NCBI RefSeq assembly: GCF_014648635.1
Contig: NZ_BMRM01000033.1
Coordinates: 1 to 64,000, forward strand
Source of the DNA: Streptomyces cinerochromogenes
GTDB taxonomy: Bacteria > Actinomycetota > Actinomycetes > Streptomycetales > Streptomycetaceae
Length of the DNA stretch: 64,000 nucleotides
Direction of reading: 5' to 3'
In this document: positions 25,725 to 33,394 of the stretch, piece after piece
Layout of the letters: each line of letters opens with the position of its first letter
Numbering within the stretch: position 1 is the first letter of the stretch
Translations under genes and position numbers: made by a program
Notes under the pieces: model-generated
What the model was told of the DNA's origin: nothing
Database searches by the model: none
What the model saw: the letters and a program-made list of their open reading frames with translations, nothing else

Positions 25725-28010
25725 ATGTCCGAGCTGTTCGATGCCGTCGACGCGCTGGTCGCGTCCCGGTCCCCGCTGCCGCCGCCGGCGGAGCGTAGGC
25801 GGTTGCGCCAGGCTCACGCGCTCACCCTGGACGAGGTGGCCGCCGCGCTGAAGGTGCGGCGGGCGACCGTCGGCGCGTGGGAGTCGGGTAAGACCGAGCC
25901 GAGGCCGCCGGAGCGTGAGGCGTACGCGCGCATGCTGGAACAGCTCGCCACGCTCTACCCCGCCCCGGAGGGCACCGGTGCCGAGATGGAGGACACCGCG
26001 GTGCCGCAGCCCGCTCCGGCGCCCGCAGCGCAGGCCCAGTCCGCGGCAGCGGCGCCGTCGACGCCGAGGGTGAGCCCGCCGACCGTGTCGGCGAGCGGCG
26101 CACCCGACGCGACCGGGGCCGACGCCGCCGAGGAGTCTGCCTCCACTCCTCCAGCGGCGGCCGTTCGGGCACCGGCCGCCGTGTCGCGACCGCGTGCCGA
26201 GCGAGCGTCGCACGGCACGCGCCGTCCGGGTGCGAGCAAGGCCGCCCCGGCCAACACGCCCGCGCCCGGCGGCGGATACGTGCACGGCCCGCTGCTCGTC
26301 CTCGACGCCGACACCGACCGGCAGGTGACCGGCTACGGCGTCGGCGGTCTGATCCTGGACGTGCCCGCCAAGTCCCTGCCCGCCCTCATCGAGTGGACGC
26401 TCACCGAAGCGCAGCTCGGGGCGGAGAAGCTGCACGGCTCGGGCAAGGACGCCGACCCCCTGCTGGTCCTCACCGAGGCCGCGTGCGAACGCTACGGCCT
26501 GCCCGCCACGCTGTCGCACGAGGAGCGGCTCGCCGGGCGGCTGGCGGAGGGGCACAAGGCCATCAAGCAGCTTGAGCGGGCCGAGTGGAAGCTGACCAAG
26601 CGGGGGCTGGGGCCGTGGGCGCGGATCTACCGTCCCGCGCAGGGCAGCCGCCGGCGGTGCGTGCAGCTGTGCATCCCGTCCTGGCACGCCCTGGACGGCC
26701 GCGCCTGGGGTCATGCCGCGCAGCTGGAGCCGGCAGAGCTGGCCCGGGTGCTGGGCGTATACGCGCAACGGGTGATGACACCGGTCGGCTCTCCTGCCGT
26801 GACGGGCTTGCAGTTGATGACCGCGCTGAACCCGCCGACCCGTGCGAGCGAGCCGGACGCCGACGGCCGGCGCCACCGCGAGCACCGGCCCGGGTCGCTG
26901 GGCACCGAGGCGATGGACCCGGCGCCGTGCGAAGCACCCGACGGCCACCCTGTCCTCGCCGACCTGCCGCGCTTCCACGTGCGCGGCCCCGAGGAGAAGC
27001 TGTTCGAGGAGGCCTACGACTGGGCCCGGGACCTGACCGACGCCGAGTGCATGAAGCGCCACCTGGTCGGTATCGACGTCAACCTCGCCTTCGGCGCGGC
27101 CGCCAACGGCGCCGTCGTCGGCCTCGCGTCACCGCCGGTCCACGTCACCGATCCGGCCTTCGACCCGGCGCTGCCCGGCTCCTGGCTGGTCGACCTCTCC
27201 CACGTCGACCTGAACCGGGTGAAGGTCGGCAGGCAGTGGCGCGACCTCGACGGTGATCTGCTGCCCAGCCCGTTCACGCCGACCGGACGGCGCCCTGAGG
27301 GGCCGGCCTGGTACGCCACCCCCACCGTGGCGTACGCCGTCGAACTCGGCTACGACGTTGCCCCCGTCGAGGCCTGGGTGCGTACCGAGAGCGGCCGGTT
27401 CCTGGACGGCTGGTACAAGCGGCTGCGCGACGCCTACGTCGCCACCATGAAGGATCTCGGGGTGGGCGAGAAGCTGCCCCCGACCGAGTTCCTGGAGGCG
27501 ATGGACGGCTACAAGAGCCGCGATCCGGAGCTGGGCATCGTCGTGGACGCCATCAAGATGACCGTCAAGGGCGGCATCGGCAAGCTGCGGGAGAAGGCGC
27601 GCGGCGGCGGCTGGAGGCCGGGACAGCCCTGGCCCGCCCTCGCCCGGCCGACGTGGCGCCCGGACATCCGCGCCGCCGTGATCTCCCGGGCCCGGATCAA
27701 CATGCACCGCAAGATGCTGCATCTGGCCGCGGCCACCGGGCAGTACCCGGTCGCGGTCCTCTCCGACTGCGCGGTGTACGCCGCCGACGGGCCCAGTCCG
27801 CTGGACGTCCTGCCCTACGACGCCGGCGGCAAGACCGTGCCCGGCAGCTTCCGGCTCGGCGTCAGCCCGGGCATGGTCAAGCACGAGGGCACCCAGAGCG
27901 TGCTGTGGGGGCTGGAAGTGCTCGAACAGCTCGCCGGCGACGGCCATGTCGCCAACCTCGCCCGCTACATCAAGACCGGCGAGGTCACCGCCAAGGACAC
28001 CGGAGAGTAA
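25725..28010 (+). CDS. tap: Telomere-associated protein Tap (761 aa)
   Basis: The N-terminus MSELFDAVDALVASRSPLPP followed by an XRE-type HTH (about residues 24-80: RRLRQAHALTLDEVAAALKV, KTEPRPPEREAYARMLEQLA) matches Tap. Tap binds the telomere 3-prime overhang and recruits the terminal protein for end patching. A Pro/Ala-rich linker (85-180) precedes the large C-terminal domain (about 195-761). The length agrees with known Tap proteins (about 740 aa). tpg follows after 14 bases in the same order as in Streptomyces chromosomes. The archetypal telomere at base 1 is the expected substrate. Confidence 0.92.
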   Translation: MSELFDAVDALVASRSPLPPPAERRRLRQAHALTLDEVAAALKVRRATVGAWESGKTEPRPPEREAYARMLEQLATLYPAPEGTGAEMEDTAVPQPAPAPAAQAQSAAAAPSTPRVSPPTVSASGAPDATGADAAEESASTPPAAAVRAPAAVSRPRAERASHGTRRPGASKAAPANTPAPGGGYVHGPLLVLDADTDRQVTGYGVGGLILDVPAKSLPALIEWTLTEAQLGAEKLHGSGKDADPLLVLTEAACERYGLPATLSHEERLAGRLAEGHKAIKQLERAEWKLTKRGLGPWARIYRPAQGSRRRCVQLCIPSWHALDGRAWGHAAQLEPAELARVLGVYAQRVMTPVGSPAVTGLQLMTALNPPTRASEPDADGRRHREHRPGSLGTEAMDPAPCEAPDGHPVLADLPRFHVRGPEEKLFEEAYDWARDLTDAECMKRHLVGIDVNLAFGAAANGAVVGLASPPVHVTDPAFDPALPGSWLVDLSHVDLNRVKVGRQWRDLDGDLLPSPFTPTGRRPEGPAWYATPTVAYAVELGYDVAPVEAWVRTESGRFLDGWYKRLRDAYVATMKDLGVGEKLPPTEFLEAMDGYKSRDPELGIVVDAIKMTVKGGIGKLREKARGGGWRPGQPWPALARPTWRPDIRAAVISRARINMHRKMLHLAAATGQYPVAVLSDCAVYAADGPSPLDVLPYDAGGKTVPGSFRLGVSPGMVKHEGTQSVLWGLEVLEQLAGDGHVANLARYIKTGEVTAKDTGE

Positions 28011-28024
28011 GGGGGCAGGGGTCG

Positions 28025-28582
28025 GTGGTCACGATCGGCGAAGAACTCGACAAGGCGGTGCAGGAGGCGTTCACGCGCCCCATCCCGAAATCCGCCGGCG
28101 CGCAGATGCGCTACCTGGTCCGCCAGCACCAGCGCAGCACCCGGCGGGTGGCCGAGCTGCTCGGCATCACCCAGCGCACCGTCGAACGGTACGTGAAGAA
28201 CCAGATCAAAAAGCCCCGCCCGGAGCTTGCCGACCGCCTCGAGCGTGAAGTTCGCGTGCGCTGGCAGCCGCAGATCAGGGCCAAGGCCAAGCAGACCGCG
28301 GCCACCACCGCAGGCATCATGATCGATGTCCAGGCCCGGTTCGGCTACACCGCCGCCCCCGGCAGCACCGACGACGCCCGTGTACGCCACCTCACCCTCG
28401 CCCTGCCCCCACAGCACGCCGGCCGCCTATTCCAAGCCCAGGAGGCCGGACTCACCGAGGACCAGCTCCGCCAGATCGCCGCCGAAGCCCTCGGCGAGGT
28501 CTACTTCCGCGACAGCGGCCGCCGCGCCCAGGGCCTCGAAGTCGAACTCACCGACCTGATCGACCTCGAATTCGAGCTGTAA
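28025..28582 (+). CDS. tpg: Telomere terminal protein Tpg (185 aa)
   Basis: GTG 28025 has AGGGGGCAGGGG upstream and gives a 185-aa product, the standard Tpg length. Recognisable blocks are FTRPIPKSAGAQMRYLV, an HTH (VAELLGITQRTVERYVK), KARPEL-type basic segment, RWQPQIRAKAKQ, FGYTAAPGSTDDARVRHLT and the acidic end DLIDLEFEL. Tpg is attached covalently to the 5-prime DNA ends and primes end filling. It is co-transcribed with tap. A second, frameshifted tpg-like gene lies at 42124. Confidence 0.95.
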   Translation: MVTIGEELDKAVQEAFTRPIPKSAGAQMRYLVRQHQRSTRRVAELLGITQRTVERYVKNQIKKPRPELADRLEREVRVRWQPQIRAKAKQTAATTAGIMIDVQARFGYTAAPGSTDDARVRHLTLALPPQHAGRLFQAQEAGLTEDQLRQIAAEALGEVYFRDSGRRAQGLEVELTDLIDLEFEL

Positions 28583-29000
28583 CCCAGGCCGGCACGGCGA
28601 CGCGCCGGACGGTGAGCGGCAGCGGCGCCTCGTCGGACCGCGCCCAAGGGCCGGCCGTTGCACCTTTCCACCCCGCCGAGCGCTGAGGGCTGTTCGCCGC
28701 TCCACGGCTAAAGGGTGTTGCACATCGGTCCGGAAGATCGCGCAGCGCCTCGCGCGAACATCAGCAGGCATTGCCAGTCGCCAGGAAATCGGACCAAGCG
28801 ACGCGCTCGACAGGGCAGATCATGGGGTGAAACCAGCGCTGACTGCGTTGTGCAACACCCTTTACGACGACGAGCCGGCCGCGGATTCGGCGGCGCGTGG
28901 CGACCGTCTCGGCTGACCTCGCACGGCTTTCGCCCATCAGCTCCGGCGGGCCTCGCTAGGGTGCCGCAAGACAACGGACCACGCTGCCGAGGGGACCATC
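28583..29000. other. Intergenic stretch with MITE-like insertion
   Basis: No gene. It contains the 156-bp MITE-like element at 28709-28864. GAGGGGACC before GTG 29001 is the ribosome site of the MazG-like gene. Confidence 0.5.
28709..28864. mobile_element. MITE-like element with 16-bp perfect terminal inverted repeats
   Basis: TAAAGGGTGTTGCACA (28709-28724) is the exact reverse complement of 28849-28864, giving a 156-bp unit without coding capacity. The outermost TA on each side fits a TA target duplication. The GGGTGTTGCAC end resembles IS5-type ends found in Streptomyces, so a related transposase could move it. No transposase for it was found in this window. Confidence 0.75.
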
Positions 29001-29306
29001 GTGGACATCGCCGAGGCGCAGAGGCTCGCCTGGGAGAACAAGCTCAGCAAAGGGTTCAACACCACAGACGTGCCGCTGGAGTTCGGGCTCCTGACGGCGG
29101 AGGTCGGTGAAGCTTTCACGGCCTGGCGCAAGCAGCTTCCCGACCGGGGCGAAGAGCTGGCCGACGTGTTCCTGTACCTGGTGGGGCTTGCCCAGATGCA
29201 GGGTGTGGACCTGGCTGAGGAAGTCGCGCGCAAGATCGAGAAGAATGCACGCCGTACCTACGCCCCGGGGGCCAACGGCACTCTCCTGCGAACCGGGGAA
29301 GAATAG
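29001..29306 (+). CDS. MazG-like nucleotide pyrophosphohydrolase (101 aa)
   Basis: GTG 29001 with GAGGGGACC upstream. The sequence EFGLLTAEVGEAFTAWRK followed by GEELADVFLYLVGLAQMQG carries the MazG EExxE...ExxD metal-binding pattern (ELAD then helix). Such enzymes hydrolyse NTPs or dNTPs and help control ppGpp or clean the nucleotide pool; many phages carry them. The length of about 100 aa fits single-domain MazG proteins. It stands alone between the MITE and the transposition locus. Confidence 0.82.
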   Translation: MDIAEAQRLAWENKLSKGFNTTDVPLEFGLLTAEVGEAFTAWRKQLPDRGEELADVFLYLVGLAQMQGVDLAEEVARKIEKNARRTYAPGANGTLLRTGEE

Positions 29307-29622
29307 GCCGGGCGGCTCCCTGTGCCGGGCGGGTGTGCCGGTTCCGCATGGACGGTCAGACGGTGCCCGATGCGCTGGCGCGGACCGGCCTGCTGTCGCA
29401 AATCCGCGTCTTGGCCAACAAGCTCTGCAGCCGGGCGGGCATGTCAGCGCATCGTCGGGTGGTGCGCAGCGGCGCTGGTGGCCAGGGCGCGGTGTGCGCC
29501 GCGTTGCGCGCCTGTGCCCGCGGTGCGGACATTTGCCCTGGCTGCGCAGGTGGGCGCCGGGTCATGATGGGGTACCGTGCCCGGCCGGGGCGGGGCCGTG
29601 GCGGTCAGGCGTGAGGAGAGCT
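29307..29622. other. Intergenic stretch before TniQ-like gene
   Basis: No convincing gene. If the transposition locus is a mobile element its left end should lie here or before 32531. I could not find an inverted copy of the CACACTGMGCAA repeats seen on the right. GAGGAGAG precedes GTG 29623. Confidence 0.35.
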
Positions 29623-31008
29623 GTGGCAGCAGGGGCGTTACGGACCGTGCCGCTGGCTGGGGAGCTGACCGCGTCGCTGATCAACCGGGCCGCGGACCGC
29701 TACAGCCTGCCGGCCGCGGGCGTGCTGCGGCTGTGGACGTGCCGTAACTCCCCCGTGCGGCACGAGGGCGGGGGTGTGCGCGCCGATGCGGAGGTCGTCC
29801 TCAACGAGGCCGGGCGGGGTGTGCTCGCCGAGCTGTGCGGGATGGGGCCGGAAGTGCTGGCGCGGGCACTGCCGGGGTTCACCGTGGACGATCCGAGGAC
29901 CGGCACCGGCCGGGAGGCCGCCGTGGCGCAGGCGCGGTGGCGGGCGGCGGGCGCGGTGGTGGGGCCGGCCGCGTTCGGGTGCCGGTTGTGCACCGCGCGG
30001 CGCACCGGGCAGGCGGTGCGGGCGGTGCGGTACCTGCCGCGCTGGCGACGGGTGTGCGTGCGGCACGCACGGTGGCTGCTGGACGCGGACGCCGACCAGC
30101 CGCTGGAGTTTTTGGATCTGCGCCGTCTCCCGGAGGTGGTACAGGCACAAAGGCGGTGGGCGAGTGTGGCGCGGCGTGCGGGGCGGGCCGGGGTGGATCC
30201 GGAGCAGGCATTCACGGCGGCCCATGCGGCGGTGGCCCGGTGGTGGGAGCAGGCTCTGCACTGGGAGCAGGAGGAGCTCTGGCCGCGCCGCCTGCACCAG
30301 TTGGCGGGTGGCGACGCCGGAACGGATCTAGGGCGGTGGCGGATCGTGGGCCGGGATGCGGCAGTCTTCCCCGAGGTGGTGGCCGTGGCCGACGCGCTGC
30401 TGGACCCGGCCATGGCCGAGCTGGTGTGGACGGACAGTGGCGCGGGGCGGCCACGGCCGCTGCCCGCCGACGGGGCGTTCTGCCGCCGGCTGGGCGAACG
30501 GGTGGGACGGGACTGGCTGGGGCCGCTGTGCGCGGTTGACTACGGCGGACCGCTGATCGACTGGATGGGCACAATCGTGCGCGGCCGGCGCGGAGGCGGG
30601 CCGCCGGGGTGGCGGGACGATCCGTGGTTCGTGAAGCGGGAACAGCAGCCCGCGATGATGGCCGGGCAGCTGCGGGTCCTGGCTGCGGAGAGGAAGGCGG
30701 GCGGTACCGGTACGCGGTGGCGTGCCGCCGTGCCCGCCGAACACCGCCTGCACCTTGACCAACTGCTCAGCGATGCCCGGGAGGGGCTCGGGCAACTGCG
30801 CGGTGTGCAGAACGGCACCACGGCTGAGGTGGCCCGCACGCTGCTGGAGCAGCTCAGCCACAGCGCCGGTCTGATCGACCAGGCGCTTGTGCATACCGCC
30901 GCCGCGGCGGTCGCCGCCGGGGTGGCGCTGGAGGACGTGGCCCAGTGGTTGCGGCTGCCCGCCCGGGAACTCGCGGAGATCCTGGCCGCGGCAGGGGACG
31001 ACGGCTGA
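29623..31008 (+). CDS. Long TniQ/TnsD-like protein (461 aa)
   Basis: GTG 29623 with GAGGAGAG upstream. The N-terminal TVPLAGELTASLINRAADRY segment is the TniQ start pattern. A zinc-ribbon-like CRLC...CVRH pair follows at about residues 126-153, with RYLPRWRRVCVRH typical of TniQ. The remaining 300 residues are helical. TniQ/TnsD proteins choose target DNA and recruit the TniB/TnsC ATPase. It is longer than the TniQ at 38545 (307 aa), which parallels elements with two TniQ-type target selectors. It is separated from the rest of the operon by a PIN gene on the other strand. Confidence 0.7.
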   Translation: MAAGALRTVPLAGELTASLINRAADRYSLPAAGVLRLWTCRNSPVRHEGGGVRADAEVVLNEAGRGVLAELCGMGPEVLARALPGFTVDDPRTGTGREAAVAQARWRAAGAVVGPAAFGCRLCTARRTGQAVRAVRYLPRWRRVCVRHARWLLDADADQPLEFLDLRRLPEVVQAQRRWASVARRAGRAGVDPEQAFTAAHAAVARWWEQALHWEQEELWPRRLHQLAGGDAGTDLGRWRIVGRDAAVFPEVVAVADALLDPAMAELVWTDSGAGRPRPLPADGAFCRRLGERVGRDWLGPLCAVDYGGPLIDWMGTIVRGRRGGGPPGWRDDPWFVKREQQPAMMAGQLRVLAAERKAGGTGTRWRAAVPAEHRLHLDQLLSDAREGLGQLRGVQNGTTAEVARTLLEQLSHSAGLIDQALVHTAAAAVAAGVALEDVAQWLRLPARELAEILAAAGDDG

Positions 31009-31070
31009 CGCCTCGAAGGCTGGTGCCGTGGGACTGTGAAGCGCGCTCTGGTAGGCGGTCTACTCGGACG

Positions 31071-32303
31071 TCAGTTGCCCAATGGGGTGGCTTTCTCCAG
31101 ATCGAGCTCGATGGTGTTCTCGTGGTCAGGGTCGAAGCGGGCGTTGAAGTGGAGAACTACCGGGCGAGTGCCTTCCGCTTCGTAGGTGTAGTCGTTGACG
31201 AGGGAGACTGAGAAGTCGGAGTCCTGGTCGTGCTCGGAGACGTGGAGGAAGCCCTCCACGTGGGCTTCGGCCTCGGCGGTGACGGTGGCGAGGAGCTGAG
31301 CGGGCTCGGCGTCGGGATCGGTTCCGTAGACAGCAGCTCGTACGGTGTCCGGGTGCACGTCGATCGCCGCAAGGCGTGGCTCGTCGAGTGGGAGACGGAG
31401 TTCGTCGAAGTCCAGGCCGGCTCCGTACGGCTCGACCCGGTCGACGTCGTCGATCTCCCTGCCGGCCAGCTCGTCACACGCATCTTTGACAGCCTGTTGC
31501 AGGCGGGTGCGCAGGTGAGCATCCGTCGCCAGCCGGTCCTGGAACGTCAGCTCGGCGGTGTCCTGTGCGCTCTTCGGCAAGATCTGGGCAAGGTCCGTCA
31601 GCCTGTCCAGGCGCTGTACCGCCGGGATCTTGCCGTCCAGGGGCTGCAAGCCCATGGCGTAGACCTGTTTGTCCTGCGGTGGCTGTCCGGTGAGGTCCGC
31701 GAGGAGGGCACGGGCGACCGTGCTGGTCTTCTGGTCTTCGCAGAAGTCGCTGTGGTTGCTGGTGATGAAGTACAGAGTGTCGTCGGGGCCGAGGCGTTCG
31801 GCTCCGTGCTCGGCGATGCTCGCCCAGATGAGCATGTCGCGGTATCCGTCCGAGCCCTTCTTCCCTCCGCCGCCCTTGGCTCGGAAAGGCCGTTCCTCAC
31901 GCAGCATGCGTCTCAGGATCTCTTCGTGGGACATGCGTGGGAGGGGCAGGATGACCGCGCCGACCCTGTCCAGGCGCGCTCGAAGCCACTTCTCGTAGCC
32001 GCTCTGCAGAGCGGCGACTTCGTCGTGCCGTGGCTCGACGGAGGACTGGCTGTCCCGGTCCCAGGCCAGTTCGTACAGGGCGTTGTCGGCGTCGCTCAGC
32101 TTCCTCAAATGGTCGTCGAGGTGGCCCCGGTAGTGCCGCGTTGCCTCTTGGATCACGACCTCCGGGACCCATAGCTCGGCATGGCCCTTCAGGGCCCAGA
32201 CACGCATCTGCGACCAGGCGATTTTCGAGAGGGTGAGGTCGGTGAAGAACTCTGTGGTGTCCACTGCGACCACAGGGATGCGCGTTGGCGGCATCGGCGG
32301 CAT
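31071..32303 (-). CDS. PIN-domain protein, DUF4935-type (410 aa)
   Basis: ATG 32303 is chosen for its GGAAGGAAGAC ribosome site. The N-terminal half is a PIN nuclease: VVAVDTTEFF (first Asp), GSDGYRDMLIWASIAEHG (second), and ITSNHSDFCE (third), the usual metal-binding set of DUF4935-type PIN domains. The C-terminal 180 residues form a beta-rich domain that I do not recognise. It is inverted between the long TniQ gene and the TnsA-like gene. That position suggests cargo or a defence gene carried by the transposition locus. Confidence 0.78.
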   Translation of the reverse strand: MPPMPPTRIPVVAVDTTEFFTDLTLSKIAWSQMRVWALKGHAELWVPEVVIQEATRHYRGHLDDHLRKLSDADNALYELAWDRDSQSSVEPRHDEVAALQSGYEKWLRARLDRVGAVILPLPRMSHEEILRRMLREERPFRAKGGGGKKGSDGYRDMLIWASIAEHGAERLGPDDTLYFITSNHSDFCEDQKTSTVARALLADLTGQPPQDKQVYAMGLQPLDGKIPAVQRLDRLTDLAQILPKSAQDTAELTFQDRLATDAHLRTRLQQAVKDACDELAGREIDDVDRVEPYGAGLDFDELRLPLDEPRLAAIDVHPDTVRAAVYGTDPDAEPAQLLATVTAEAEAHVEGFLHVSEHDQDSDFSVSLVNDYTYEAEGTRPVVLHFNARFDPDHENTIELDLEKATPLGN

Positions 32304-32530
32304 GTCTTCCTTCCGGGTGACTGAAGATGCCTCATTGTGCAGCGGAGAGCCGCTCCGCGTGGCGCGCACGTTGCTCGCGGGGCGGGCGGGAAGGTGCAGG
32401 GGCCTGCACTGACACGGGCGGCATCAGGTGGCAGCGTGGGGCACGCACATGGCATGGGGCCGAGAGCCGAGAAGAACTTGACCTGGTTACCGGCCGGTTC
32501 GCCTGCGCGGCGCGACCGGTATGACGTTGT

Positions 32531-33394
32531 GTGGAGTACGTGATCATCGACAGCAGCCAGGACGGCACGCCGGCCGGCTTACCCGCCGTCGCCGGCAGCG
32601 TCTACCGGGTACCGGGACCCGGCTCGGTGGAGGCGGAGTTCACGGGTGTGGACGGCACGCTCGTGCAGCGCCGCTGGGTGGAGGCGGCCGTCGCGGTCAA
32701 GTTCGAGCAGTTGGCGCCGGTGGCAGCGTTCCCGGTGGTGCCGGGGCGGCGGTGGGGGCCGGGCTGGTGGTGGTCGGCCACGACCGGGCGGCATGTGATG
32801 CACGGTTCGCAGGCGATGTGCACGCAACTGATGCTGCTGGACCGCGATGCGCAGGTGGTGGGGCTGTCGGCGCGGCCGGTGCGACTGATCTGGCGCGATC
32901 CTGACAGCGGGCGGGTGCTCACCTGGGTGCCGCAGGTGTTCGCCCGCTACGCCGACGGGCGCGCCCTGCTGGCCGACTGCCCTGCCACCACGGCGCCGAC
33001 CGGGGAGCGGGCCGCGCGCGCCGCCGCGGTGCTGGGCGCCGCGTGTCAGGCGGTGGGGTTCGCCTACCGGCGCCTGGGGCCGCCGGATGCGGTGGTGGCG
33101 GCGAATGTGCGGTGGCTGGCCGGCTACCGCCATCCCCGCCACCGCGATGCCGGCGGGCTCGAGCAGGCAGTGCTGGAGGCGTTCGCCGCGCCGCGGCCGC
33201 TGATGGCCGGGGCCACGGCGGCGGGGGATGCACTCACGACACTGCCGGTGCTCTACCACGCGCTGTGGAGCGGGCGGCTGACCGCGGACCTGACCCGGCC
33301 GCTGGGCGAGCACACCCTCGTCTCGGCCGGCCGCCCGGACCCGGTCGAGGACGACGCGGAGCAGGAGCGGGAGCGGGAGCAGCACGCGAGGTGA
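32531..33394 (+). CDS. TnsA-like endonuclease homologue with lost catalytic residues (287 aa)
   Basis: GTG 32531. The middle part (GRHVMHGSQAMCTQLMLLD, VVGLSARPVRLIW, VPQVFARYADGRALLADC) and the NVRWLAGYRHPRHRD region follow the actinobacterial TnsA-like family that precedes Tn7-like TnsB genes. In that family I expect SxLE, PD(Y/F)FA and a basic residue after VxD. Here these read SQAM, PQVFA and ADC, so the metal-binding Glu and Asp are missing. The gene overlaps the next by 4 bases (GTGA). Expected role: a structural or regulatory subunit, because 5-prime strand cleavage is probably lost. The family residues are from memory. Confidence 0.65.
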   Translation: MEYVIIDSSQDGTPAGLPAVAGSVYRVPGPGSVEAEFTGVDGTLVQRRWVEAAVAVKFEQLAPVAAFPVVPGRRWGPGWWWSATTGRHVMHGSQAMCTQLMLLDRDAQVVGLSARPVRLIWRDPDSGRVLTWVPQVFARYADGRALLADCPATTAPTGERAARAAAVLGAACQAVGFAYRRLGPPDAVVAANVRWLAGYRHPRHRDAGGLEQAVLEAFAAPRPLMAGATAAGDALTTLPVLYHALWSGRLTADLTRPLGEHTLVSAGRPDPVEDDAEQEREREQHAR

